Below, in pieces: positions 1-5,612 of a stretch of 13,526 bases of DNA. How positions within the stretch are numbered: position 1 is the stretch's first letter; each line of letters starts with the position of its first letter. Under the pieces are notes generated by a model, which was not told where the DNA came from, did not search any database, and saw only the letters and a list, made by a program, of their open reading frames with translations. The translations under genes were made by a program, and so were the position numbers. This stretch comes from Micrococcales bacterium (GTDB lineage Bacteria; Actinomycetota; Actinomycetes; Actinomycetales; Dermatophilaceae): contig JAUNUZ010000004.1 of NCBI GenBank assembly GCA_030537915.1, forward strand, positions 1-13,526. Reading direction: 5' to 3'.

Positions 1-368
1 CCGTACTCCCGCTGGCCCTCGGCGCCGGCCTCGTCGTGGCCGGCCGCCGGGTGCGCGCCACCGTGCGCGGAGTGGCCCGCCGGCCGGTCGCAGTGCTGGC
101 CGCCTATCGGACGCTGCGCCTCGCCCAGGCATGTGCGCTGGCCGGCGCGGTGAGCGCGGGGGGCTACCTGGCCTATGTCGTGGTGGCTTGGCCGGATATC
201 GACGCGGCCTCCGTTCGAGCGGACGCCATCACGGCGGCAGTCATGACTGTCTCGGGTGTCCTCTTGGCGCTGGCCGGACTATGGGTCCAGGGGATGTGCC
301 GCATCGATCCGCCTCCGAACGCTGTCGATGACGAATTCTCCTCCGGCCAGCACCCCGACGACCACTGA
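1..368 (+). CDS. DUF3180 family membrane protein, 3' part (5' end outside window)
   Basis: The reading frame is open from base 3 to the TGA at 366-368, giving about 121 residues. A GTG at 36 could be a start, but coding-like hydrophobic sequence continues upstream of it to the window edge, so I treat the gene as 5'-truncated. Visible are a hydrophobic stretch at the very start, a basic loop (RRVRATVRGVARRPV), a membrane segment (about LAQACALAGAVSAGGYLAYV), another (about AAVMTVSGVLLALAGLWVQ) and a short acidic, soluble tail. This pattern and the WVQ...C-R-x-P end match DUF3180, a small membrane family of unknown function. In actinobacteria it typically follows folK and precedes a DUF2520 gene, as here. 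The upstream folate genes would lie to the left of the window. Family assignment is by pattern and context, with function unknown. Confidence 0.8.
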   Translation, partial: VLPLALGAGLVVAGRRVRATVRGVARRPVAVLAAYRTLRLAQACALAGAVSAGGYLAYVVVAWPDIDAASVRADAITAAVMTVSGVLLALAGLWVQGMCRIDPPPNAVDDEFSSGQHPDDH

Positions 369-788
369 TGCTCTTCGCGGCGTGTTCGTTTCACATCGGT
401 GAGAGCGCTTCGCCTCGCGAGTTCGCCACCCGTGCCGGTGAGCTGTGCCCGGCACCTTCAATGGCGCGCCAACTGCCTGGGATCGAGCTGCGCTGCTTGT
501 TATCGTCTGCGGGACAGGCCGCGACGAATTCGAACTGGATAACACCCTCAGTCGGGCCCCGGCGGGGGTGACTGTGCCTTGCGGCTTCGTCGAATTCCGA
601 GCTCGATCATCGCCAGCCGGCGGCGCCTGGGCAAAACGGTGAAGTGACCGTGAATTCGGTGATCGCCGGGGGTGCGCCCCCATTGTGAGCGGATGTCGTT
701 GCACCGCGGGACTACTGCTTCATTCCTGAGGTGTCGGATGGGTCAGGTTGGGGGGATTGAGAGTCTGCGTCCCGGGTACCGTCGGAAC
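369..788. other. 420-bp gene-free gap between the DUF3180 and DUF2520 genes
   Basis: No convincing gene is seen. A 67-codon frame starts at the ATG at 368, overlapping the DUF3180 stop, but it has no recognisable domain and its codon use is unlike the neighbours. The stretch holds three GAATTC hexamers (526, 592, 652), and a fourth lies at 333 inside the preceding gene. It also has a small inverted repeat ACGGT/ACCGT (636-640 with 647-651) and a 5-bp G/C hairpin with a TGCG loop (668-681). No U-rich terminator is present. The region probably contains the promoter of the DUF2520 gene. Confidence 0.6.
777..782 (+). promoter_or_regulatory. Possible -10 hexamer (TACCGT) for a leaderless DUF2520 transcript
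   Basis: TACCGT fits the actinobacterial TANNNT -10 pattern and ends 6 nt before the ATG at 789. Transcription would then start at or next to the start codon, which would explain why that ATG lacks a Shine-Dalgarno sequence. No recognisable -35 lies 17-18 nt upstream, so this is a weak call. Confidence 0.25.
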
Positions 789-1679
789 ATGGAGTCACAA
801 CGACCGGCACGTCTTGACGTCGGGGTCGTCTCCGCAGGGAGGCTGGGCTCCGTCGTCGGGGCGGCTCTGCACGCGGCAGGCCATCGGGTGGTGGCGACCA
901 GCGGACTGAGCGACGCCTCGGTGGCGCGGGCCCGCACCCTGCTGCCAGGCGTGCCCATCTACCCCGCCGACGAAGTCGTCTCGCGCGCGGAGCTGATCAT
1001 CTTGGCGGTCCCCGACCCGGTGCTGCCTGATCTCGTCACCGGGCTGAGCCGCCGCGGTGCTTGGCAGGCGGGTCAGATCGTCGTCCACACGAGCGCGCGA
1101 CATGGCATCGACGTCCTCGCGTCGGCTGCGGCGTCGCACATCCTGCCGATCGCGCTCCATCCGGCGATGCGCTTCACGGGAAGCCCATCGGACCTCGAAC
1201 GCTTGCCCGACGCGTGCGTCGCGGTGACGACGACCCCCGCGCTGCGGCCCGTAGGGGAGGCGCTCGTCATAGAGATGGGCGCTGAGCCCGTGTGGGTCGA
1301 CGCGGCCGGCCGGGCGCGTTACGCCGCGGCGGTGGCGCACGCGGTCGATCACCTGCCCGTTGTCGTGGATCAGGCTGCTGAGCTTCTCTTGGCCGCACGG
1401 GTCGTCGGCGGGCGGCGGCTGCTCGCCACGCTCATGCTCACCGCCCTGGAGGGCGCCCTGCGCGGGCAGACCCGGGGTGACGGCGTGGCGGCGCTGGCAG
1501 ATCTGGACTCGCTGCGCGCCGACCTGGAGACCCTGCACGAGAGCGCTCCCGACTCGCGGGCGGTGCACCTCGCGCTGGCCAGGGCCGCGGCCTCCCGGGC
1601 GATCGCTGCCGGCGTGTTGCCGTCCGCGGACGTGGACGGCCTGCTCGACCTGCTCGCGATGCCACCCGCAGCCGATTGA
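789..1679 (+). CDS. Rossmann-like and DUF2520 domain-containing protein
   Basis: A protein of 296 residues. Residues about 9-35 form a beta-alpha-beta nucleotide-binding start (DVGVVSAGRLGSVVGAALHAAG). It is a GxGxxG-like loop in which the first Gly is Ser (S-A-G-R-L-G), a form I recall as common in this family. A hydrophobic strand follows (AELIILAVPDPVLPDLV), then I-x-L-H-P-A-M-R-F and a helical C-terminal half typical of DUF2520. The fold resembles ketopantoate reductase and other NAD(P)-binding reductases, but no substrate is established. In many actinobacteria this gene lies between DUF3180 and panC; here panC does not follow. I chose the ATG at 789 because it leaves the usual short leader before the first strand. 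An in-frame ATG at 738 has a good GAGG element (728-731), but the added codons have unusually many A/T third positions. The family call is firm; the start is less so. Confidence 0.85.
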   Translation: MESQRPARLDVGVVSAGRLGSVVGAALHAAGHRVVATSGLSDASVARARTLLPGVPIYPADEVVSRAELIILAVPDPVLPDLVTGLSRRGAWQAGQIVVHTSARHGIDVLASAAASHILPIALHPAMRFTGSPSDLERLPDACVAVTTTPALRPVGEALVIEMGAEPVWVDAAGRARYAAAVAHAVDHLPVVVDQAAELLLAARVVGGRRLLATLMLTALEGALRGQTRGDGVAALADLDSLRADLETLHESAPDSRAVHLALARAAASRAIAAGVLPSADVDGLLDLLAMPPAAD

Positions 1680-1688
1680 ACCGATGCA

Positions 1689-1710
1689 GCTGGTGGCGCC
1701 GGGCACCAGC
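1689..1710 (+). terminator. GC-rich hairpin after the DUF2520 gene
   Basis: A perfect 7-bp stem, GCTGGTG/CACCAGC, with an 8-nt loop begins 9 nt after the stop codon. There is no T-run after it, as is common for terminators in high-GC actinobacteria. It probably separates the DUF2520 transcript from the small gene at 1771. Confidence 0.45.
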
Positions 1711-1720
1711 CTCGGCGCGT

Positions 1721-1726
1721 TAGGCT
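1721..1726 (+). promoter_or_regulatory. Possible -10 hexamer (TAGGCT) for the small membrane protein gene
   Basis: TAGGCT fits the TANNNT pattern and lies about 45 nt before the ATG at 1771, just after the hairpin at 1689-1710. A transcript from about 1733 would carry the strong ribosome-binding site of the next gene. No good -35 is seen. Confidence 0.3.
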
Positions 1727-1770
1727 CAGATGCGCGCGGTTCAGCGCGTTGACGTCATGTGGAGGTGTGA

Positions 1771-1971
1771 ATGGACCAGTTCTGGGCCATTATCGTGGCC
1801 ATTGTCCCCTCCATCGGCGTCGGCTTCCTCTTCTACAAGGTGATGCGGGCCATCATCGAGGGCGACCGAAATGAGCGCCTTGCGCATTCTCGCTGGGAAG
1901 CCGAACAGGACCGCGCGACCGCGGAGAATGGCGATGCCCGCACCGACTTGACGCGCTCGGGCGACATCTAG
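1771..1971 (+). CDS. Small single-pass membrane protein (66 aa), function unknown
   Basis: The ATG at 1771 follows a strong Shine-Dalgarno (GGAGGTG, about 4-6 nt upstream), which argues that this short frame is translated. Residues about 5-25 (WAIIVAIVPSIGVGFLFYKVM) form one hydrophobic helix. The remaining 40 residues are highly charged and look cytosolic or amphipathic (RNERLAHSRWEAEQDR). I recall similar short proteins near lsr2 in other actinobacteria, but no function is known to me. Its place between the DUF2520 gene and lsr2 suggests a conserved neighbourhood gene rather than chance. The end is a TAG at 1969-1971. Confidence 0.75.
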   Translation: MDQFWAIIVAIVPSIGVGFLFYKVMRAIIEGDRNERLAHSRWEAEQDRATAENGDARTDLTRSGDI

Positions 1972-2060
1972 GCACCTTCGGCCGCCGACTAGTTTGCGTC
2001 TTGTCGCCGTGTGGTCTATCCACTCTTGCGCGACGCGACGATTCTTATGTGGTGTTCCCT

Positions 2061-2089
2061 TTTCAAGAGCCCTATTTGTCCACTAGTGT
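2061..2089 (+). promoter_or_regulatory. Candidate lsr2 promoter in a locally AT-rich leader
   Basis: The region 1990-2100 is visibly richer in A+T than the surrounding genes. TAGTGT at 2084-2089 fits TANNNT, and a weak -35 (TTTCAA, 2061-2066) lies 17 bp upstream. The leader would be about 75 nt. Other possible -10 elements (for example TAGTTT at 1990) occur, so the exact start is uncertain. Confidence 0.3.
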
Positions 2090-2169
2090 TGGCATGTCCC
2101 AGGACGCGATCTCGCTTTCGCGACGCCACCAACCGCGTCCTTTACACGGCAACAGCAATGGAGTGCCAG

Positions 2170-2499
2170 ATGGCTCAGCGTGTGCAGGTCCTTCTCGTCG
2201 ATGACTTCGACGGCGGAGTGGCGGATGAGACGATTTCGTTCGGATTGGACGGCGTTTCATACGAAATCGACCTGTCGAAGGCCAATGCCGACAAGCTGCG
2301 CGACGCCATGAGTGAGTGGACCGGCCACGCGCGTCGTGCCGGCGGCCGTAGGGCCGCAGGTCGCCGTCCCGTCGCGGCCGGGCGTCGACAGGATCTCAAC
2401 GCGATTCGCGAGTGGGGTCGGGCTAACGGCTACAAGGTCAGCGACCGGGGCCGCGTGTCCGGCGAGCTGCAGGCCGCCTACGACAAGGCCCACGCCTGA
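2170..2499 (+). CDS. lsr2: Lsr2 nucleoid-associated, H-NS-like silencing protein
   Basis: A protein of 109 residues, close to the usual length of about 112. The N-terminus MAQRVQVLLVDDFDGG followed by a beta-rich segment to about residue 36 (ISFGLDGVSYEIDLS) is the family's dimerisation domain. An Arg/Ala/Gly linker (about 55-73) leads to the DNA-binding domain (about 74-109). That domain carries the R93-G94-R95 motif, which inserts into the minor groove of AT-rich DNA. Lsr2 bridges and silences AT-rich, often horizontally acquired DNA. The ATG at 2170 has GGAG 6 nt upstream. An in-frame ATG at 2158 would add MECQ and overlap that site, so I reject it. The gene faces the leftward NHEJ polymerase gene tail to tail. 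Its AT-rich leader is a natural place for self-regulation, which is inference. Confidence 0.96.
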   Translation: MAQRVQVLLVDDFDGGVADETISFGLDGVSYEIDLSKANADKLRDAMSEWTGHARRAGGRRAAGRRPVAAGRRQDLNAIREWGRANGYKVSDRGRVSGELQAAYDKAHA

Positions 2500-2527
2500 T
2501 CCGATCGTCTCCGATTCGATCATCGTT

Positions 2528-2543
2528 GGGCGGTTCACCGCTC
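2528..2543. terminator. Short hairpin between convergent lsr2 and NHEJ polymerase genes
   Basis: GGGCGG pairs with CCGCTC (one G-T pair) around a TTCA loop, 28 nt after the lsr2 stop and 27 nt from the polymerase stop. The stem is short and no T-run follows, so it is only a candidate for a shared terminator. Confidence 0.25.
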
Positions 2544-2570
2544 GTGCAGCAGGCGTTAAGGCCGTCGCCC

Positions 2571-3509
2571 TCACCTCGAGGTCGGCGGCCGCGGCGTTTC
2601 CATCAGATCCCCCAGCCGGTGGAGTCGCTCCAGGACGGCGCGAGGCGCGAGCTGGGTCATCGGGGCAAGGCGATCGTCGGCTGCGGCCTCGACCTCGTCC
2701 CAGGTCCGGGGCGCTGCCACCGTCGGGCTGCCGCCCCGGCCTCGGAGCGAGTAGGGGCAGATCGTGGTCTTCGCCCGCGTGTTCTGGCTCCAGTCGAGGA
2801 AGACCTTGCCGGGGCGCAGCGTCTTTGTCATCCGTGAAGTCACGAGCAGCGGGTGCGCGGCGGCGAGCGCTTCGGCGAGTCCTTGGGCCAGTGCCCGGGT
2901 CCCGTCGGGGTCGCGCAGCATCGGGGTGGGGGCATACAGCTGCATGCCCTTGTTGCCGCTCGTCACCGGAACCACCGGGCCAGGCAGCACCGGTGTCAGC
3001 GCATCGCGGACGAGGAGCGCGACCTGCGAGCACTCGGCGAGCCCGGCCCCTGGCCCTGGGTCGAGGTCGACGACGAGCCGATCCGGCACCAAGGGCGTGC
3101 CCTGCTCGTCGACGCGCCACTGGTGCACGTGGAGTTCGAGGGCAGCGAGGTTCGCTAGCCACGTCAGGCCGGCGAGGTCGTCGATCACCGGATAGCTCAC
3201 AAATTCGTGGCCCCTACGCGAGGACTCCGATTCGATGACGACCCGACGGACCCAGCTGGGGGCCCCGGCAGGCACGTTCTTCTCGAAGAAGGACTGCGCG
3301 TCGGTGCCGTGCGGCCAGCGGACGCGCGTGAGGAGCCGGTCGCGCAGCTGCGGCAGGAGCGCGGGGGCCACCGCCGAGAGGTACTGCATGACCTCCGCCT
3401 TCGTCGTCCCGGCGCTGGGATAGAGGACCTTGCCGAGATTGGTCAGCAGCAAGCGCTGGCCGTCGACCTGGACCGTCACCGTGGTGCGCGCCGAGGCGCC
3501 CTCAGTCAT
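2571..3509 (-). CDS. ligD: NHEJ polymerase/primase, stand-alone LigD-type POL domain
   Basis: A protein of 312 residues containing only the archaeo-eukaryotic-primase-like polymerase domain of LigD. This domain fills gaps and adds (ribo)nucleotides at broken DNA ends held by Ku. Visible motifs: TNLGKVLYP near the N-terminus, E-F-x-x-Y with LTWLANLAALELHVHQW, the metal-binding pair D148 and D150 in VVDLDPG, S184-G-N-K187-G for the nucleotide phosphates, and the third catalytic Asp D239 in KVFLDWSQN. SLRGR and VAAPRTWDEV follow. All three catalytic aspartates are present, so it should be active. The ATG at 3509 overlaps the end of the upstream ligase gene by 8 nt and has a G-rich GGGGGGA sequence just before it, so the two are probably translationally coupled. 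An in-frame TTG at 3521 is less likely. No ligase or phosphoesterase domain is fused to it, unlike classical three-domain LigD. Confidence 0.93.
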   Translation of the reverse strand: MTEGASARTTVTVQVDGQRLLLTNLGKVLYPSAGTTKAEVMQYLSAVAPALLPQLRDRLLTRVRWPHGTDAQSFFEKNVPAGAPSWVRRVVIESESSRRGHEFVSYPVIDDLAGLTWLANLAALELHVHQWRVDEQGTPLVPDRLVVDLDPGPGAGLAECSQVALLVRDALTPVLPGPVVPVTSGNKGMQLYAPTPMLRDPDGTRALAQGLAEALAAAHPLLVTSRMTKTLRPGKVFLDWSQNTRAKTTICPYSLRGRGGSPTVAAPRTWDEVEAAADDRLAPMTQLAPRAVLERLHRLGDLMETPRPPTSR

Positions 3510-4482
3510 CGGTCCCCCCAAGCTCGCTGACGTCGCCGAATCCCGTCAGATCGGCCAGATCGGTGGCACTCAGGTCCACGCGTAGCGCGGTGAAGACCGG
3601 TTGGCGCAGCCGCCCGTCGGTGTTGTGCCCGACGTCCCCGAGTGACCGCACATCGACGACGAGCTCGGGTCGGACCCAGCGGCTACCGCAGTGGTCGGCC
3701 ACCGGCAGCGGCGCGGCGAACGGGCTGTCGTCCACCTCCAACGCGCTCAGGCGCGGCAGGAGTTCGCGTTCCGCCGCGGCGCCGAGCCCGCTGCCGACCC
3801 GCCCCACGAAGCGCAGCCCGCCCAGTGTCGGCAGCCCCAGGAGCAACGCCCCTACGCCCGTGCCGGAGGTGGACTCGGGTCGCCAGCCCCCGACGAGGGC
3901 TGAGATCGTCGGTCGGTGGGCTATCTTGCGCCAATTGGGGCTGCGCCGCCCCGGCTCGTAGGGCGAGATCAGGCGCTTGCTGACGATTCCCTCCAGGCCC
4001 TGGCTCCGGGTTGCCTCGAGCAGCGTCGCGCCATCGGGGTAGACCGGCGGCACGACGGTCCGGGCATCTGGCATCGCCAGCGCCTCCAGGAGCGAGCGCC
4101 GATCCCGCCAAGGCATCGCACACAGGTTGTGCCGGTCCAGCCGCACCACGTCAAAGCACATGAACGTCACCGGGTTCTCCTGGGCGAGGCGCCGTGCGGC
4201 ACCGGCGTCGCGGGCGTGGATGCGCTCGATGAGTCGCGAGAACGACGGCCGACCGCTACGCATCGCCACGACCTCACCGTCGAGCAGCGCGTCGGGGTGC
4301 AGCCCGGCCAGCCCGGCCAGCTCGGGGAATCGCGCGGTCGCGTCGGCGCCGCTTCGGGCGCGCAGGTGCAATCGGCCGCCGCGAAGGTCGGCGAGCAGGC
4401 GCATACCGTCCCACTTCACCTCGTGGGCCCACCCGCTGCCGGCCGGAGCCTGTCGCGTGGGGGTGGCGAGCATCGGGTGCAT
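3502..4482 (-). CDS. ATP-dependent DNA ligase, stand-alone LigC/LigD-type ligase domain
   Basis: A protein of 326 residues. Motif I is E-V-K23-W-D-G-M-R, with K23 the lysine that becomes adenylated. D68-G-E70 and F110-D111 belong to the nucleotide pocket, E164-G-I-V-S-K169 is motif IV and W184-R-K186 is motif V. An OB-fold domain follows from about residue 190 and includes VRPELVVDVR and DGRLRQPVF, as in NHEJ ligases. It should seal nicks and breaks using ATP. It lacks the polymerase and phosphoesterase modules, so in this locus the LigD functions are split between two genes. The ATG at 4482 has AGGA about 7 nt upstream. The gene is first in a leftward two-gene operon and diverges from ku across 74 bp, which strongly supports a double-strand-break repair role. 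Whether it is better named LigC or a split-off LigD ligase cannot be settled here. Confidence 0.92.
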   Translation of the reverse strand: MHPMLATPTRQAPAGSGWAHEVKWDGMRLLADLRGGRLHLRARSGADATARFPELAGLAGLHPDALLDGEVVAMRSGRPSFSRLIERIHARDAGAARRLAQENPVTFMCFDVVRLDRHNLCAMPWRDRRSLLEALAMPDARTVVPPVYPDGATLLEATRSQGLEGIVSKRLISPYEPGRRSPNWRKIAHRPTISALVGGWRPESTSGTGVGALLLGLPTLGGLRFVGRVGSGLGAAAERELLPRLSALEVDDSPFAAPLPVADHCGSRWVRPELVVDVRSLGDVGHNTDGRLRQPVFTALRVDLSATDLADLTGFGDVSELGGTDD

Positions 4483-4556
4483 GGTGCGATCCTCGCAGTT
4501 GGCCGGACCCTAGAGCCGATCAGCGACCGCGGCCCCGCCGCAGCAGAGGAGATGTC
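4483..4556. promoter_or_regulatory. Divergent promoter region between the NHEJ ligase and ku
   Basis: These 74 bp must carry control signals for both directions. On the minus strand TAGGGT (plus-strand 4507-4512) fits the TANNNT -10 pattern and would give a short leader of about 18 nt containing the ligase ribosome-binding site. I see no good -35 for it and no clear -10 for ku. Shared control of the three NHEJ genes is inference from the layout. Confidence 0.35.
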
Positions 4557-5516
4557 ATGCGCGCCATCTGGAAGGGTGCCGTCTCCTTCGGGCTCGTCAG
4601 TGTGCCCGTGCGGCTCTACAGCGCGACGGAGAGCCACGACCTACAGTTCCGTCAAGTTCGCAAGAGCGACGGCTCGCGCATCCGCTATCGGCGGGTGGCC
4701 GAGGCCGACGGCGAGGAGGTCGCCTACCGCGACATCGGCAAGGGTTACGAGAGCGAGGACGGACGGATGGTCATCCTGACCGAGGAGGACCTCGCCTCGC
4801 TGCCCAGTCGCAGCAGCAAGGAGATCAGCGTCGAGAAGTTCGTGCCCGCAGCTCAGATCGACCCGATCATGCTCGACCGGACCTACTACCTCGAGCCGGA
4901 CAAGGCGGCCGTCAAGCCCTATGCCCTGCTGCGCGAGGCGCTGCGGGAGTCCGACCGGGTCGCGATCGTCACGGTGTCGGTGCGCACCCGGTTGACGACC
5001 GCTGTGCTGCGGGCCGTGGGCGACGTCATCGTCATGCAGACGATGCTGTGGCCCGATGAGATCCGCGAGGCCGAGTTCGACGTCCTGGAGGACGTGCCTG
5101 AGCCGAAGCCCGCCGAGAAGGCGATGGCGACGATGCTCGTCGACTCGATGGCCGGAGACTTCGACCCCGACGAATACGAGGACGACTATCGAGGCGGCGT
5201 CGAGGCGCTCGTCGCGGCGAAGCTGGCCGGCGGCGATTCGGTCGCCGCGCCCGTCGTGGAGGAGGAGGGCGGCGAGGTCGTCGACCTGCTCGCGGCGCTG
5301 CAGGCGTCGGTAGAGCGCGCGAAGAAGGCGCGTGGAGGACCGGCCGACGGTGCGTCGGAGAAGCCCGCGGGTGGCGCGGACGGCGACGAGTCGGGCGACG
5401 GCGGTGACACCGGCACGGCGAAGAAGGCGTCCTCCCCGACGACCAAGAAGGCAACAGCAGCGACATCGGCCAAGAACGCCACCAAGACCGCGAAGTCACA
5501 GCGCAAAGCAGGCTGA
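4557..5516 (+). CDS. ku: Ku, DNA end-binding protein of bacterial NHEJ
   Basis: A protein of 319 residues starting MRAIWKGAVSFGLVSVPVRLY, the hallmark of bacterial Ku. The core (about 1-230) contains the DNA-encircling beta-barrel region, including RYRRV, ISVEKFVP, TYYLEPD, YALLREAL and MLWPDEIR. Ku forms a homodimeric ring on DNA ends and recruits the polymerase and ligase encoded just upstream on the other strand. From about residue 251 the protein carries an extended low-complexity tail. It starts Gly/Asp/Glu-rich and ends in Lys/Ala/Thr repeats (AKKASS...TKKATAATSAKNATKTAKSQRKAG). Lysine-rich tails of this kind occur in actinobacterial Ku and are known to affect DNA binding and sliding. 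The ATG at 4557 follows a GAGGAG ribosome-binding site. The stop is 96 nt before the lysX start. Confidence 0.96.
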   Translation: MRAIWKGAVSFGLVSVPVRLYSATESHDLQFRQVRKSDGSRIRYRRVAEADGEEVAYRDIGKGYESEDGRMVILTEEDLASLPSRSSKEISVEKFVPAAQIDPIMLDRTYYLEPDKAAVKPYALLREALRESDRVAIVTVSVRTRLTTAVLRAVGDVIVMQTMLWPDEIREAEFDVLEDVPEPKPAEKAMATMLVDSMAGDFDPDEYEDDYRGGVEALVAAKLAGGDSVAAPVVEEEGGEVVDLLAALQASVERAKKARGGPADGASEKPAGGADGDESGDGGDTGTAKKASSPTTKKATAATSAKNATKTAKSQRKAG

Positions 5517-5552
5517 GACGGCGCTGCGGAGGTGAAAGAGCAGGACCGGGCC

Positions 5553-5568
5553 CCGGTAACGTGACCGG
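5553..5568. promoter_or_regulatory. Imperfect palindrome over a possible lysX -10 element
   Basis: CCGGTAACGTGACCGG is a 16-bp palindrome with one mismatched pair. It contains TAACGT (5557-5562), which fits TANNNT and lies about 50 nt before the lysX ATG. A transcript would start near 5569. It could be an operator over a promoter, or the remains of a GC hairpin ending ku (ACCGG/CCGGT at 5545-5557 also pairs). No clear -35 is seen. Confidence 0.3.
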
Positions 5569-5612
5569 TGGCCGGGTCGACCCTGCCGTCACCGATCGAG
5601 CAGGGGAGGGTC

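Noticed and set aside
368..571. A 67-codon frame overlapping the DUF3180 stop (TGATG)
   Set aside because: The overlap could suggest coupling, but the product has no recognisable domain, membrane helix or conserved pattern, and its base use does not look coding.
2011..2169. N-terminal extension of lsr2
   Set aside because: The standard Lsr2 N-terminus begins at 2170 with its own ribosome-binding site; the upstream part is AT-rich leader.
2312..3238. A 308-codon plus-strand frame across lsr2 and the NHEJ polymerase
   Set aside because: It runs out of frame through lsr2 and antisense to the polymerase, and its Arg/Pro/Ser-rich translation is typical of shadow frames.
5568..5612. Earlier GTG start for lysX
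   Set aside because: It is possible if the mRNA is leaderless from the TAACGT element, but the ATG at 5613 has a strong GGGGAGG just before it, so the longer form was not chosen.
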